Position numbers and translations under genes: made by a program. The notes beneath the pieces are model-generated. The model worked only from the letters and a program-made list of their open reading frames with translations, was not told where the DNA came from and searched no databases. 52,143 bases of DNA from Cytophagia bacterium (lineage in GTDB: Bacteria; Bacteroidota; Bacteroidia; Cytophagales; Microscillaceae): contig RDZP01000007.1 in NCBI GenBank assembly GCA_004294005.1, positions 1-52,143 of the forward strand, in the 5' to 3' direction. Of the stretch, positions 9,261-17,245 are shown piece after piece. Numbering within the stretch: position 1 is the stretch's first letter; each line of letters begins with the position of its first letter.

Positions 9261-9828
9261 TTTGATAAAGAGTTATTTTATTAATAATGAACACAGAGAT
9301 ATTGCACATCCAGAAGTTGTAGATTATGTTACAACAGAATATGAAAAAATGACAGGTGGACAAAAGTTTCGAGATCCTGATAGAGGTATTCGTCAATTAG
9401 CACAAGAAGGTTTTTTGCTAAAAATTTCAAAAGGTGTTTATCGATATGACTCAGAGGCAATTCAAAAACGAAATTTAGAAGATTTTACTATATCTCTAAA
9501 AAAAATTATATTTGAACGTGATGGCTTTGAATGTGCAAGATGTGGAAAAAATAAAATAAATTATCCAGATGCAGAATTTCATATTGACCATATCGTTCCA
9601 AAAGATGAAGGAGGAAAAGCTATATTGGAAAATGGACAAGTGCTTTGTTCAAGATGTAATTTTATTAAAAAAAATACAAAACAAACCTCAACAGGTAAAA
9701 AAATGTTTCTTAATCTTTATGAATTAGCTAAAAAAGAACAGAATGAGGAAGTTAAGCAATTTTGTGAAGATTTACTCAAGGTTTTTGAAAAACATAATAT
9801 AAACGGGCATATAGAATGGAAAAAATAG
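9238..9828 (+). CDS. HNH endonuclease, probable type II restriction enzyme
   Basis: The 196-residue protein has an N-terminal part that looks like a winged helix (about 20-70, ending GFLLKISKGVYRY). An HNH beta-beta-alpha-metal nuclease domain follows: Cys99-x-x-Cys102, HIDHI at 115-119 with the general-base histidine, and CSRCN at 137-141. The two Cys pairs would bind structural zinc. The start lies 23 bases inside the methyltransferase gene and the shared reading order supports a cognate restriction enzyme. The alternative is a helper or nicking nuclease of the same system. The cleavage site is unknown. Confidence 0.85.
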   Translation: MKKISQIDLIKSYFINNEHRDIAHPEVVDYVTTEYEKMTGGQKFRDPDRGIRQLAQEGFLLKISKGVYRYDSEAIQKRNLEDFTISLKKIIFERDGFECARCGKNKINYPDAEFHIDHIVPKDEGGKAILENGQVLCSRCNFIKKNTKQTSTGKKMFLNLYELAKKEQNEEVKQFCEDLLKVFEKHNINGHIEWKK

Positions 9829-9938
9829 ATACTATCATCAATATTGATTTAATAATAGTTTTTTTTTCAGATGAATTGTCATACTCATTATTTATCAAAG
9901 AGAAATACAATCAACATTATCAATTAACTGGAAATTGA
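9816..9938 (+). CDS. Small 40-residue ORF overlapping the end of the HNH gene
   Basis: ATG at 9816 lies inside the last codons of the HNH gene, in another frame, and a 40-codon frame runs to TGA at 9936-9938. The product starts MEKIDTII, has a short hydrophobic stretch (INIDLIIVFF) and ends NQHYQLTGN. Stop-start overlap of this kind suggests translational coupling. I recognise no family. It may be a genuine third cistron, a truncated remnant of a longer gene, or chance. A hairpin follows directly. Confidence 0.3.
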   Translation: MEKIDTIINIDLIIVFFSDELSYSLFIKEKYNQHYQLTGN

Positions 9939-9940
9939 TT

Positions 9941-9969
9941 TTTATGATTATTCAAAGGCTAATCATAAA
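9941..9969 (+). terminator. Hairpin after the restriction-modification operon
   Basis: TTTATGATTA (9941-9950) and TAATCATAAA (9960-9969) form a perfect 10-bp stem with a 9-base loop. No clear T-tract follows, so termination is probable rather than certain. Confidence 0.5.
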
Positions 9970-10015
9970 TTTAATGCACTAAAAATGAATAAAAAAACAA
10001 ATTAAATTTTATTTT

Positions 10016-10049
10016 TTTGGAGAATTATTAAAAAAATAAAATAAATTTG
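10016..10049 (+). promoter_or_regulatory. Promoter of the PorE-like gene
   Basis: TTTG at 10016-10019 and TAAATTTG at 10042-10049 with a 22-base spacer, about 25 bases before the ATG. The spacing is slightly long for the consensus. Confidence 0.5.
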
Positions 10050-10075
10050 TGTCAAAATAAAAAATAAAAAACAAA

Positions 10076-12115
10076 ATGAATTATTTTTTGCGTATATTAA
10101 CAATCATTACAAGTATATTTTTGATGTATGCTTGTGCAACTCCGCTCAAAAAAGGTATAGAAAAATACCAACAAGCCGAGTACCAAAAAGCAATTGAGTA
10201 TTTTAATCAAGCACTCAAAGATGGTGGAAATCAAGGAACAATCAATGCTTATATTGCTGAAGCATACCGAAAGTCAAACCGAATTAAAGAAGCAGAGTCT
10301 TTTTATAAAACGGCGATTGATAATAAGGCAAACAATGACGAAATTGGATTTTATTATGCAATGGCACTCAAAATCAATGGAAAAATAGAGGAAGCAAAAC
10401 AAGCTTTTGATTATTATGCCAAAAATGGAAAAATAAATGACCTCACCAAACGTGCTAAATCAGAAATCAAAGATTTTGAAAAAATTGAGGCAATCAAAAA
10501 AGAAAAAACATATTATAAATTGAATAATTGTGAAGTTTTGAATACTCAAAATGATGAATTTTCGCCTGTGGTTTATAAAGAGAAATTAATATTTAGTACA
10601 ACAAGAAAAGAAACAGTCTATGAAAGTACAGGTGGAAGATTTGCAGGAATGTTCGCAACTTCTACTAAAGATATTGAAAAAGCAGAAGCAAAAATTGAAG
10701 TATTTGATGATAAATTATACAATGCAAGTTTTCACGAGGCTTCTCCTGCATTTTTTCCTGATAATCACGCTGTTATTTTTGCAAGAAGTGGTGCAGGCGG
10801 AAAAGGACAATCGAATGAAATAGATTTGTATATTAGTAGAAAAAATGCTACGGGAGAATGGGAAGAACCCGAAATTTTGCCTTATCCTATCAATATCAAT
10901 AAAACTTTGGCTGATTTAGGCAATCAAAATCTGAAAGGAAGTACCGAAAATGCTTGGACAGGTTGTCCTTTTATACGTCCTGATGGAAAAAGACTTTATT
11001 TTGTATCAAATAGAAAAGGTGGTTATGGTGGTTTGGATATTTGGATAGCAGATATTAAAGGTGCAAAAATTAATAATGTACGCAATGCGGGCAAAGATGT
11101 AAATACCGCAGGCAATGAAATGTTCCCTTTTGTATCTGATGATGGCGTATTATATTTTGCTTCTGATGGACATCTTGGGCTTGGTGGATTGGATATGTTT
11201 TCAGCAACCGCAGAAAAAGGAAATATCAAAATTAAAAATTTAGGCGTGCCAATTAATTCTAATGCTGATGATTTTTCATTGATTTGGGATACCGATTCGA
11301 CAGGAATTATGGCTTCTAATCGTGAAGGTGGAAAAGGTGGTGATGATATTTATAGAGTCAGAGATATTACACCTAAAAATAAAATTGTTAATTATAATTT
11401 GATTATTCAAGTGGTAGGCATAGACCCAACAGACAAAGAAAAAAAAGAATTTGTTTTAAGTAATGCAAAAGTAGAATTTTTTGAAGGAACAGAACTCAAA
11501 AAACAAACAAAATTAAATGATTTTGTTACTAATAATGAAGGAAAAACCAATAAATTCCCTATAAAAATTCAAAATGATTATGTAATTACTGCCAAAGCAA
11601 CCGATGAATATTTTTTTAAAGAAGTAGAATATACCACAAGAGGAAAAGCATTGCGATATGAATTTCTCACAAAACCTGAAACAGACACTACTTTGGAAGC
11701 AAAAGTTATTTTGGAAAAAATAGTTATCAGTGATATTACTTATGAATTAGAAATTAATTTTGATTTTAATAAGGCTGATATACGTGGTGATGCCGCTACT
11801 GAATTGGATAAATTTGTTATTTTCTTGAAAGACAATCCACAAATTTCTATTGAGTTATCTTCTCATACTGATGCGGTGGGTAATGACAAATCTAATGATG
11901 TTCTTTCTCAAAATCGTGCTAATTCAACTAAAAAATATTTGGTAGATAAAGGCATTGATGAAGAAAGAATAAAAGCCGTAGGTTATGGTGAAAGGCGATT
12001 AAAAATCAATACACAAGAAGCCGAAGAACGCAATCGTCGTACTGAATTTCAAATCATTGGCGTAAAAGGTGCAAAAACAAAAGAGGAAGAGAAAAAGAAA
12101 GAGGAGGAAGATTAA
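10076..12115 (+). CDS. PorE-like OmpA-family lipoprotein with TPR and PD40 propeller
   Basis: A 679-residue outer-membrane lipoprotein. The signal sequence ends in a lipobox (FLMYAC, Cys20). TPR-type helices follow at about 25-130, then a five-bladed WD40-like/PD40 propeller. Its blades carry motifs such as SPVVYKEKLIFST, RLYFVSNRKGGYGG and LYFASDGHLGLGG. Next comes a short linker, then an OmpA C-terminal peptidoglycan-binding domain (about 560-665: FDFNKADI, SSHTDAVG, QNRANSTKKYL, ERNRRTEFQI). The TPR-PD40-OmpA order is that of PorE, the type IX secretion component, but Bacteroidota carry many paralogues of this build, so the exact assignment is open. The tail is rich in Lys and Glu. It has its own promoter and a strong terminator. 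Confidence 0.85.
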   Translation: MNYFLRILTIITSIFLMYACATPLKKGIEKYQQAEYQKAIEYFNQALKDGGNQGTINAYIAEAYRKSNRIKEAESFYKTAIDNKANNDEIGFYYAMALKINGKIEEAKQAFDYYAKNGKINDLTKRAKSEIKDFEKIEAIKKEKTYYKLNNCEVLNTQNDEFSPVVYKEKLIFSTTRKETVYESTGGRFAGMFATSTKDIEKAEAKIEVFDDKLYNASFHEASPAFFPDNHAVIFARSGAGGKGQSNEIDLYISRKNATGEWEEPEILPYPININKTLADLGNQNLKGSTENAWTGCPFIRPDGKRLYFVSNRKGGYGGLDIWIADIKGAKINNVRNAGKDVNTAGNEMFPFVSDDGVLYFASDGHLGLGGLDMFSATAEKGNIKIKNLGVPINSNADDFSLIWDTDSTGIMASNREGGKGGDDIYRVRDITPKNKIVNYNLIIQVVGIDPTDKEKKEFVLSNAKVEFFEGTELKKQTKLNDFVTNNEGKTNKFPIKIQNDYVITAKATDEYFFKEVEYTTRGKALRYEFLTKPETDTTLEAKVILEKIVISDITYELEINFDFNKADIRGDAATELDKFVIFLKDNPQISIELSSHTDAVGNDKSNDVLSQNRANSTKKYLVDKGIDEERIKAVGYGERRLKINTQEAEERNRRTEFQIIGVKGAKTKEEEKKKEEED

Positions 12116-12121
12116 TCATTT

Positions 12122-12162
12122 ATTTCCTGTGTATGTTGGTAAAAACATACACAGGAAATTTT
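12122..12162 (+). terminator. Terminator after the PorE-like gene
   Basis: A perfect 16-bp inverted repeat (ATTTCCTGTGTATGTT at 12122-12137, complement at 12144-12159) with a 6-base loop and a short T run begins just 6 bases after the stop codon. Confidence 0.85.
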
Positions 12163-12298
12163 AGACTTGTTTATGTATCGAGAAAAAATGTATCAACGGG
12201 TTTTAGTCTGTTGTTTTCAAAAATAATCACACAAGGTGTTGCCTACAATTTTTAATAAAATCCTTAACTTAATGATATTGGTAAAGATACAAACAACA

Positions 12299-12380
12299 GC
12301 AAAAGAGCAAATAATTAATATTTTTTTAGTTAAAAATATGTTAATTATTTGCTCTTTTGCTTTGCTTTGCTTTGCTTTGC
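12299..12380 (+). repeat. Long inverted repeat followed by five tandem TTTGC pentamers
   Basis: GCAAAAGAGCAAATAATTAA at 12299-12318 is repeated inverted up to 12360, forming a 20-bp stem. The right arm runs straight into five TTTGC units (12356-12380). The small secreted-protein gene starts 33 bases later. This could be a terminator or attenuator ahead of that gene. The pentamer tract is of the kind that can change length by slippage. Confidence 0.75.
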
Positions 12381-12412
12381 AAATATTTATTCACTTTTTA
12401 AAAAAAAACATT

Positions 12413-12643
12413 ATGAAAAATAAAGTATTTGCGGTTATTTTTGCTTTGTTTCTTGGCAATATTTCAACGTTATCCGCGGAAGATTGCGGTTGTAGTTATA
12501 GTGCAGGCAATTCAAAAATAGTGCTTGAATTGGAGTGTGGAGCGTCAAAAGGCACAAGAACAGAAACTGATATTACAACGGGAAAACAAATTGGAAAAGC
12601 AACTTCGCTTCATGCAAGTGAAATAGAAAAACTATGTGCTTGA
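12413..12643 (+). CDS. Small secreted cysteine-containing protein, unknown
   Basis: I do not recognise this 76-residue protein. The frame is open further upstream, but the ATG at 12413 begins a clean signal peptide (MKNKVFAVIFALFLGN, cleavage likely after TLSA), so I chose it. The mature part is about 54 residues with four cysteines: an early CGC pair, one in the middle (LECGAS) and one next to the C-terminus (KLCA). It is therefore probably a disulfide-bonded periplasmic or secreted peptide. A large hairpin and a pentanucleotide repeat lie upstream and an unknown lipoprotein gene 28 bases downstream, so the two may be cotranscribed. Confidence 0.65.
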   Translation: MKNKVFAVIFALFLGNISTLSAEDCGCSYSAGNSKIVLELECGASKGTRTETDITTGKQIGKATSLHASEIEKLCA

Positions 12644-12671
12644 TTTTTATAAAAATTAAAATAAAAAAAAT

Positions 12672-13253
12672 ATGAAAAAGCAATTTTTATTGGCTTGTAT
12701 AACAATATTTTTTGTTGCCTGCCAAAATAAACAAGAAAGCAAAAGTGTAAATTTAAAACCTGATATTAAATATCAAAAACAAAGTATTAACGAAGCACAG
12801 AAAAATTTTGCTATTGTAACTGAAGTCAGTGGTTATGATGATGTTAAGAAAAATCTTAAAAATTATACTTGGCAACAATTAGATAAATTATATAACGAAC
12901 TTCCCGAGAAATTAAAAGGACAAAACTTAACTATTGCTCAAAATCTTTTTGTAAGGATAATGTTAGGAAAAGAAAAAAATAATGGGTATGATATGTTTAG
13001 GCATATGAATGAGTCTGACAAAGTAAAACAAAAACTACTTTTTTATATCAGTGAATATGAACGTTTGGGCGTTCCTACTATAGAAGAGGGTACAAGAGTT
13101 GTGCAATTTTTGCGTACAGACAAAACTTGGGATAATCTTAGAGTAGATAATCTTAAAAATATGATTATCAAAAAATATGAAAATGATTATCAACAAACAT
13201 CTTTAGAACTTCAAAAAAATGATGAGGACTTTTTAGCACTCATAAAATCGTAA
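12672..13253 (+). CDS. Predicted lipoprotein, unknown function
   Basis: A 193-residue protein with a lipoprotein signal (MKKQFLLACITIFFVAC, lipid-modified Cys17). The rest is charged and appears mostly helical, with many lysines and glutamines and no motif I recognise. It probably sits on the periplasmic face of a membrane. The gene follows the small secreted protein by 28 bases on the same strand. Confidence 0.75.
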   Translation: MKKQFLLACITIFFVACQNKQESKSVNLKPDIKYQKQSINEAQKNFAIVTEVSGYDDVKKNLKNYTWQQLDKLYNELPEKLKGQNLTIAQNLFVRIMLGKEKNNGYDMFRHMNESDKVKQKLLFYISEYERLGVPTIEEGTRVVQFLRTDKTWDNLRVDNLKNMIIKKYENDYQQTSLELQKNDEDFLALIKS

Positions 13254-13393
13254 AAATAAAACGCATCTATGTTTTTTTTAGGTGTTATTTTTATCTTCAC
13301 AAACAATTTATGAGTGAAATAATTACCTTTGAAGACACAAAAAATGGCAAAAAAAGAGTGATTTTTGAGTTATTTTAAAAACACCCCCATAAA

Positions 13394-13425
13394 AAAAAAG
13401 TAACACAAAAATTGCGTTACTTTTT
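13394..13425. terminator. Terminator for the phasin-like gene
   Basis: AAAAAGTAAC and GTTACTTTTT form a stem flanked by A and T tracts, just beyond the stop of the minus-strand gene at 13453. It could also serve the plus-strand lipoprotein gene. Confidence 0.75.
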
Positions 13426-13452
13426 CGTTTATAAACCTTTTAAATTTAATTG

Positions 13453-14064
13453 TTATTTTTTTACGATAGCAGGAGTCCACATATCTACCATTTTTTTAGT
13501 AAATTCGGTAGCATATTCAGTACTGAACATATTTTTTATTTTTGTTGGTTGTGCCAAATTTTCTTTCCAAAAAGATGCAATTTCTTTTACATTTTCTTGT
13601 AATTTAGTAACATTGGCAGTCAAAATTTCATTCAAATCTTTCAAGTCTTCTGCTTTCAAAGTAGTTCTCAATGCTTCAAACCATTCTTTTCCTAAAGTTT
13701 CTTGTGCTTCTACTACTTCTTTGATGATAGCAGGTGCTTTTTCAAGTTGTATTTGTTCTTTGATAGTTTCGCTTACATTTTCTAAGTTAGTTTGTTGTTT
13801 TTCTAACCATTCGTTTACGAAAGTACGTGTTTTTTCGATGGTTTCTTTTGCACCGATTGTTTCAGCGAATTTTTTAGAATTAGTGATGATATTTTCTACT
13901 AATTTTTCTTGTGCATCTTTGATAACATTCAAAGCACTTTTTGTACTTGATGTAATTGTTTCAGCAGTTTCTGTTACTACTTCTGTTACATTTTCGATAA
14001 CTGTTGCAGGAGTTGCTTCTATAGTTTCTGTATTTTCGTTTTGCACTTTTTTTGTATTTTTCAT
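13453..14064 (-). CDS. Phasin-like helical protein
   Basis: This 203-residue protein has no signal peptide or membrane segment and is predicted to be almost wholly alpha-helical. An N-terminal Thr/Glu-rich segment (about 10-40, ENVTEVVTETAETI) is followed by amphipathic helices and a C-terminal part with KEWFEALRTTLKAED and ASFWKENLAQ. The composition and the spaced helices resemble phasins and related coiled-coil proteins that coat polyester granules, or stress-related apolipoprotein-like proteins. The identity is inferred from general character only, and no polyhydroxyalkanoate gene is nearby. It has a consensus promoter and its own terminator and is probably monocistronic and well expressed. 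Confidence 0.7.
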   Translation of the reverse strand: MKNTKKVQNENTETIEATPATVIENVTEVVTETAETITSSTKSALNVIKDAQEKLVENIITNSKKFAETIGAKETIEKTRTFVNEWLEKQQTNLENVSETIKEQIQLEKAPAIIKEVVEAQETLGKEWFEALRTTLKAEDLKDLNEILTANVTKLQENVKEIASFWKENLAQPTKIKNMFSTEYATEFTKKMVDMWTPAIVKK

Positions 14065-14093
14065 AGTTTTAACAAATTTTAATATTGATAGTG

Positions 14094-14126
14094 CAAAGAT
14101 AGTATGTTTTGTATTTTATTTCCAAA
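14094..14126 (-). promoter_or_regulatory. Promoter of the phasin-like gene
   Basis: On the minus strand TTTG (from CAAA at 14123-14126) and TATCTTTG (14101-14094) lie about 21 bases apart. The gene start is some 30 bases downstream. Confidence 0.65.
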
Positions 14127-14389
14127 TATTTTTATTATTATTTTTTAAAAAATAGGAATATTTATTAAAAATTAAGACTTTTATTATTTATAATTGTATT
14201 TTTTAAAGATTTTAGTAAAAATAACACTCAGCTTGCATACTATTTTTTTAATCTTTATACTTGGCTTGCCTACTATTTTAAAATTATAATTATTTTTATA
14301 TCGTTAGTTTAGAACAATAACAGATAAGAATTAAATATTATCAGTACTTTTAACAATAATTTTGAATGTATAAATTTTTTTTGTATTTT

Positions 14390-14508
14390 GCGATAGTGAT
14401 AGAAGCATACTTGCAGAGACAAAAAGAGAGAAAAAAACGAGGGACTGCGAGTTTTTTCTCTCTTTTTTGGCTCTGTGCTTTGCACGATAGCACGTAATCG
14501 CCCAAAAT
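14390..14508 (-). repeat. Dispersed palindromic element, copy A
   Basis: Read on the minus strand it starts ATTTTGGGCGATTACG and ends TTCTATCACTATCG. The stem is made of AGAGAGAAAAA arms and their complement. It matches the copies at 21132, 37640 and 52046 in ends and stem, with a variable centre (here GAGGGACTGCGAG). Confidence 0.9.
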
Positions 14509-14583
14509 TACTTTTAAATAACCGTTATTTTTGGCTATTTTTTTGAAACAAAATAGATTTAAAAACCAAAATCATATTATTTT

Positions 14584-14615
14584 TTTGGAATAACTAAAAA
14601 AAATATTTACCTTTG
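14584..14615 (+). promoter_or_regulatory. Promoter of the TPR gene
   Basis: TTTG at 14584-14587, a 20-base spacer and TACCTTTG at 14608-14615 match the Bacteroidota consensus, 27 bases before the chosen ATG. Confidence 0.7.
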
Positions 14616-14641
14616 TTTCCAAATTAAATCTTTTATTGATT

Positions 14642-16438
14642 ATGCGTAATAAAATTTATTTCGTCTTTTTGTTTTTTATTTTTCTTTTCATTAAAAATAG
14701 TAATGTCATTGCACAAGAAAAAAAAAGTGAAGAAGAAAAATACTACCAAAAAGCCATCGAATTGTTAGAAAAAGATAAAAATGATGAAGCATTAGAAAAT
14801 CTCAATAAAGCCATTGGCATTAGCCCTTCTTATTATGATGCTCTTTTTGCGAGAGGTTTTTTGTTCCAAGAAACAGCACAAACCGATAAAGCAGCCAAAG
14901 ATTATGAATTATTAAATCATTTATATCCTTCAAAAAATCCACCTTTGATTGGTTTGGGGCAGGTTTTATTAGAAGATGAACAATATGAAAAAGCAGAAGA
15001 CAAATTTTTGTCTGCCTATGAAAATGATTCTACTGATATTGATGTGTTGAATTGTTTAGGAAGTTTTTATTATATTACTGATTTGTACCAAGATGCGATT
15101 GATTTTTTGAATCAAGCCATTAAAATTGCTCCCAATAATGAAGTTGCTTTGTTTTATAGAGCAAAAACTTATATTGCTACTGAAAAATTTGAACTTGCTA
15201 AAATAGATATTGATAATTTGCTCAAAATTAATCCAAAAGATGATGAAACTAAAAAATTACAGATGGATTTTTATTTTCAACAAAAAAAATATGAACAATG
15301 TAGCCAAGTTGCTAATGAATTGAGAAAAAATGATGTCCTATTTTCTTTGGATAATTTTTTATTGGCAGGAAAATCTTTGCTATTTCAAAAAAAGTATAAA
15401 GAGGCTTTGGATTTTTTGGAAATGCCTGATAAACCTCAAGATGCGGAGATTTATCATTATAGAGCAAAAGCAAAATTTAAAATTCAAGATTATAAAGGAG
15501 CAATGAATGATATAGATTCTGCCCTTGTTTTGACTTCAAAAAATGACATCAGCCGAGATAATATTTTGTATGACAAAGCAATCATACATTATCAACAAAA
15601 AGAAATCAAAGAAGCGGAAAAAACTTATTTAGAAGCATTGTATTTTACACCTGAATTGTATAGAGTTACTCAAAAACAAATAGAGGAAAATATTTTGTTA
15701 GGAGAAGCAAATAAAGTTTTGTTGTTGGATAAAAAACAAAAAGTAAAAATAGATAGTGTTGCTGTGTTGGCATACTTAGAAAGAGCAGAATCTTATTTGG
15801 CACAACAATATTATCCAGAGGCAATGTTGGCTACTCACGAAGCAATGATTTTGGATAGTCTTAATTCAAAAGTGTTTACGATAAGAGGTATGGCAAGAGC
15901 AATGCAACAAGAGTATGAAAAAGCATTAAAAGATTTAGAAAAGGCTCAAAAATTGACAAAAAATAAAGATTTAGCACAAATTTTTTATATCAAAGGAATT
16001 TTATATCGTGAACAAAATGACTTTGTGAATGCTAAAAAAGTATTTGAAAAAGCCACCACCGAGAAACCACAAATTGCAGATTATTGGGCAGAATTAGCAC
16101 ATTCCGAATCTATACTCAAAGACTTTCAAAATGCACTTTTGCATATAGAAAAAGCAATTGAATTGGACGAAACTGAAACAGAATTTTATTTGGACAAAGC
16201 AGATTATCTCCGAAATTTAAAAAACTATCAAAAAAGCTTAGAAAGTTGTAATCAAGCTTTCGAGTTGGACAAAGAAAATCCTTTTGTATATCATCAAAGG
16301 GCTTTGACTTATTACGAACTGAAAAAATACAATGAAGCACTTGATGATTTAGAAAAATTATTGGAATATTTTCCTGATGATGAGCAAGCCCAAAAATTAG
16401 CAGAAGATTGTAACAAAAAAATAAATAAAAGTAAATAA
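14642..16438 (+). CDS. Secreted tetratricopeptide-repeat protein
   Basis: A 598-residue protein with a signal peptide (MRNKIYFVFLFFIFLF, cleavage after VIAQ), followed by about a dozen tandem TPR units that fill the protein. Examples are KYYQKAIELLEKDKNDEALENL, split here as KYYQKAIELL and NDEALENL, and repeated A-x-x-DxxxAL patterns such as YEKALKDLEKA and YNEALDDLEKL. TPR solenoids act as protein-protein scaffolds; the partner is unknown and the location is probably periplasm or outer-membrane surface. The frame also opens with TTG at 14636, but the ATG at 14642 fits the signal peptide better. The CoA-transferase gene follows after 12 bases and may be cotranscribed, although no functional link is evident. 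Confidence 0.85.
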   Translation: MRNKIYFVFLFFIFLFIKNSNVIAQEKKSEEEKYYQKAIELLEKDKNDEALENLNKAIGISPSYYDALFARGFLFQETAQTDKAAKDYELLNHLYPSKNPPLIGLGQVLLEDEQYEKAEDKFLSAYENDSTDIDVLNCLGSFYYITDLYQDAIDFLNQAIKIAPNNEVALFYRAKTYIATEKFELAKIDIDNLLKINPKDDETKKLQMDFYFQQKKYEQCSQVANELRKNDVLFSLDNFLLAGKSLLFQKKYKEALDFLEMPDKPQDAEIYHYRAKAKFKIQDYKGAMNDIDSALVLTSKNDISRDNILYDKAIIHYQQKEIKEAEKTYLEALYFTPELYRVTQKQIEENILLGEANKVLLLDKKQKVKIDSVAVLAYLERAESYLAQQYYPEAMLATHEAMILDSLNSKVFTIRGMARAMQQEYEKALKDLEKAQKLTKNKDLAQIFYIKGILYREQNDFVNAKKVFEKATTEKPQIADYWAELAHSESILKDFQNALLHIEKAIELDETETEFYLDKADYLRNLKNYQKSLESCNQAFELDKENPFVYHQRALTYYELKKYNEALDDLEKLLEYFPDDEQAQKLAEDCNKKINKSK

Positions 16439-16450
16439 CTGAATACAAAA

Positions 16451-17149
16451 ATGATAAATAAAGTAGTTGAAAATGCAGATGTTGCGGTTGCTGATATTTT
16501 TGATGGAGCAACATTGATGTTAGGTGGATTTGGATTGTGTGGTATTCCTGAAAATACAATTCAAGCACTTTTACGCAAAGGTGTCAAAAATTTAACTTGT
16601 ATTTCTAATAATGCAGGAGTTGATGATTTTGGCATTGGACTGATGCTCAAAACAAAGCAAGTTAAAAAAATGATTTCTTCTTATGTAGGAGAAAATAAAG
16701 AGTTCGAAAGGCAACTTCTATCAGGTGAATTAGAAGTTGAATTGATTCCACAAGGTACATTAGCAGAACGAATAAGAGCAGGTGGAGCAGGAATTCCTGC
16801 ATTTTTTACGCCTGCAGGGTATGGAACAGAAGTCGCAGAAGGCAAAGAAGTAAGAGAGTTTGATGGAAAAATGCACTTATTAGAAAGTTGGTTGAAAGCT
16901 GATTTTGCGATTGTGAAAGCTTGGAAAGGTGATACAACAGGTAATTTAATTTTTAGAGGAACAGCCCGAAATTTTAATCCTATGATGGCAACCGCAGGCA
17001 AAATTACGATTGCAGAAGTAGAAGAATTAGTGCCAGCAGGCACACTTGACCCCAATCAAATTCATACCGCAGGTGTTTTTGTACAAAGAATTTTTCAGGG
17101 TAATCAATACGAAAAGAGAATAGAACAAAGAACTATAAAAACGCAATAA
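16451..17149 (+). CDS. scoA: 3-oxoacid CoA-transferase subunit A
   Basis: At 232 residues this matches the usual length of the alpha subunit of succinyl-CoA:3-ketoacid CoA-transferase. Family motifs are clear: [13 protein letters not shown] near 24-36, [30 protein letters not shown], the [18 protein letters not shown] segment and [10 protein letters not shown]. The alpha subunit binds CoA; the catalytic glutamate is in subunit B. The enzyme moves CoA from succinyl-CoA to acetoacetate or related acids in ketone and branched-chain catabolism. Subunit B normally follows directly, but here the next gene is a T9SS cargo protein, so the partner must lie elsewhere. Confidence 0.93.
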   Translation: MINKVVENADVAVADIFDGATLMLGGFGLCGIPENTIQALLRKGVKNLTCISNNAGVDDFGIGLMLKTKQVKKMISSYVGENKEFERQLLSGELEVELIPQGTLAERIRAGGAGIPAFFTPAGYGTEVAEGKEVREFDGKMHLLESWLKADFAIVKAWKGDTTGNLIFRGTARNFNPMMATAGKITIAEVEELVPAGTLDPNQIHTAGVFVQRIFQGNQYEKRIEQRTIKTQ

Positions 17150-17155
17150 AACGTG

Positions 17156-17210
17156 AATAAATCATTCTAAAGAAATAACAATTATTTTACAATGATTTGT
17201 TTATTTTTAT
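17156..17210 (+). terminator. Weak terminator-like hairpin after scoA
   Basis: AAATCATT (17159-17166) and AATGATTT (17191-17198) can pair around a 24-base AT-rich loop, and T-rich sequence follows. It is weak compared with the other terminators in the window. Confidence 0.4.
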
Positions 17211-17245
17211 AAAATTTTTTAGGAATTTTGCACAAAATTTTTTTT

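Larger units (their letters stand above)
14127..14641. other. Gene-free intergenic region
   Basis: Between the divergent phasin-like and TPR genes there is no coding frame I can support. It contains one copy of the dispersed palindromic element (14390-14508) and the promoter of the TPR gene. The remainder is AT-rich. Confidence 0.6.

Noticed and set aside
12356-12380. CRISPR-like reading of short repeats
   Set aside because: The pentamers are contiguous without spacers. No spaced direct repeats or cas genes were seen in the window.
13310-13378. 22-codon frame starting MSEIITFEDTKNGKK
   Set aside because: The composition looks protein-like, but it is too short and has no promoter or neighbour support. 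It may be a relic.
13412-14155. Plus-strand 247-codon hydrophobic frame
   Set aside because: It is the antisense of the phasin-like gene, which has a promoter, terminator and sensible helical composition. The hydrophobicity comes from reading Glu/Lys codons on the reverse strand.
16116-16568. Minus-strand 150-codon frame
   Set aside because: It is antisense to the end of the TPR gene and the start of scoA, both clearly coding.
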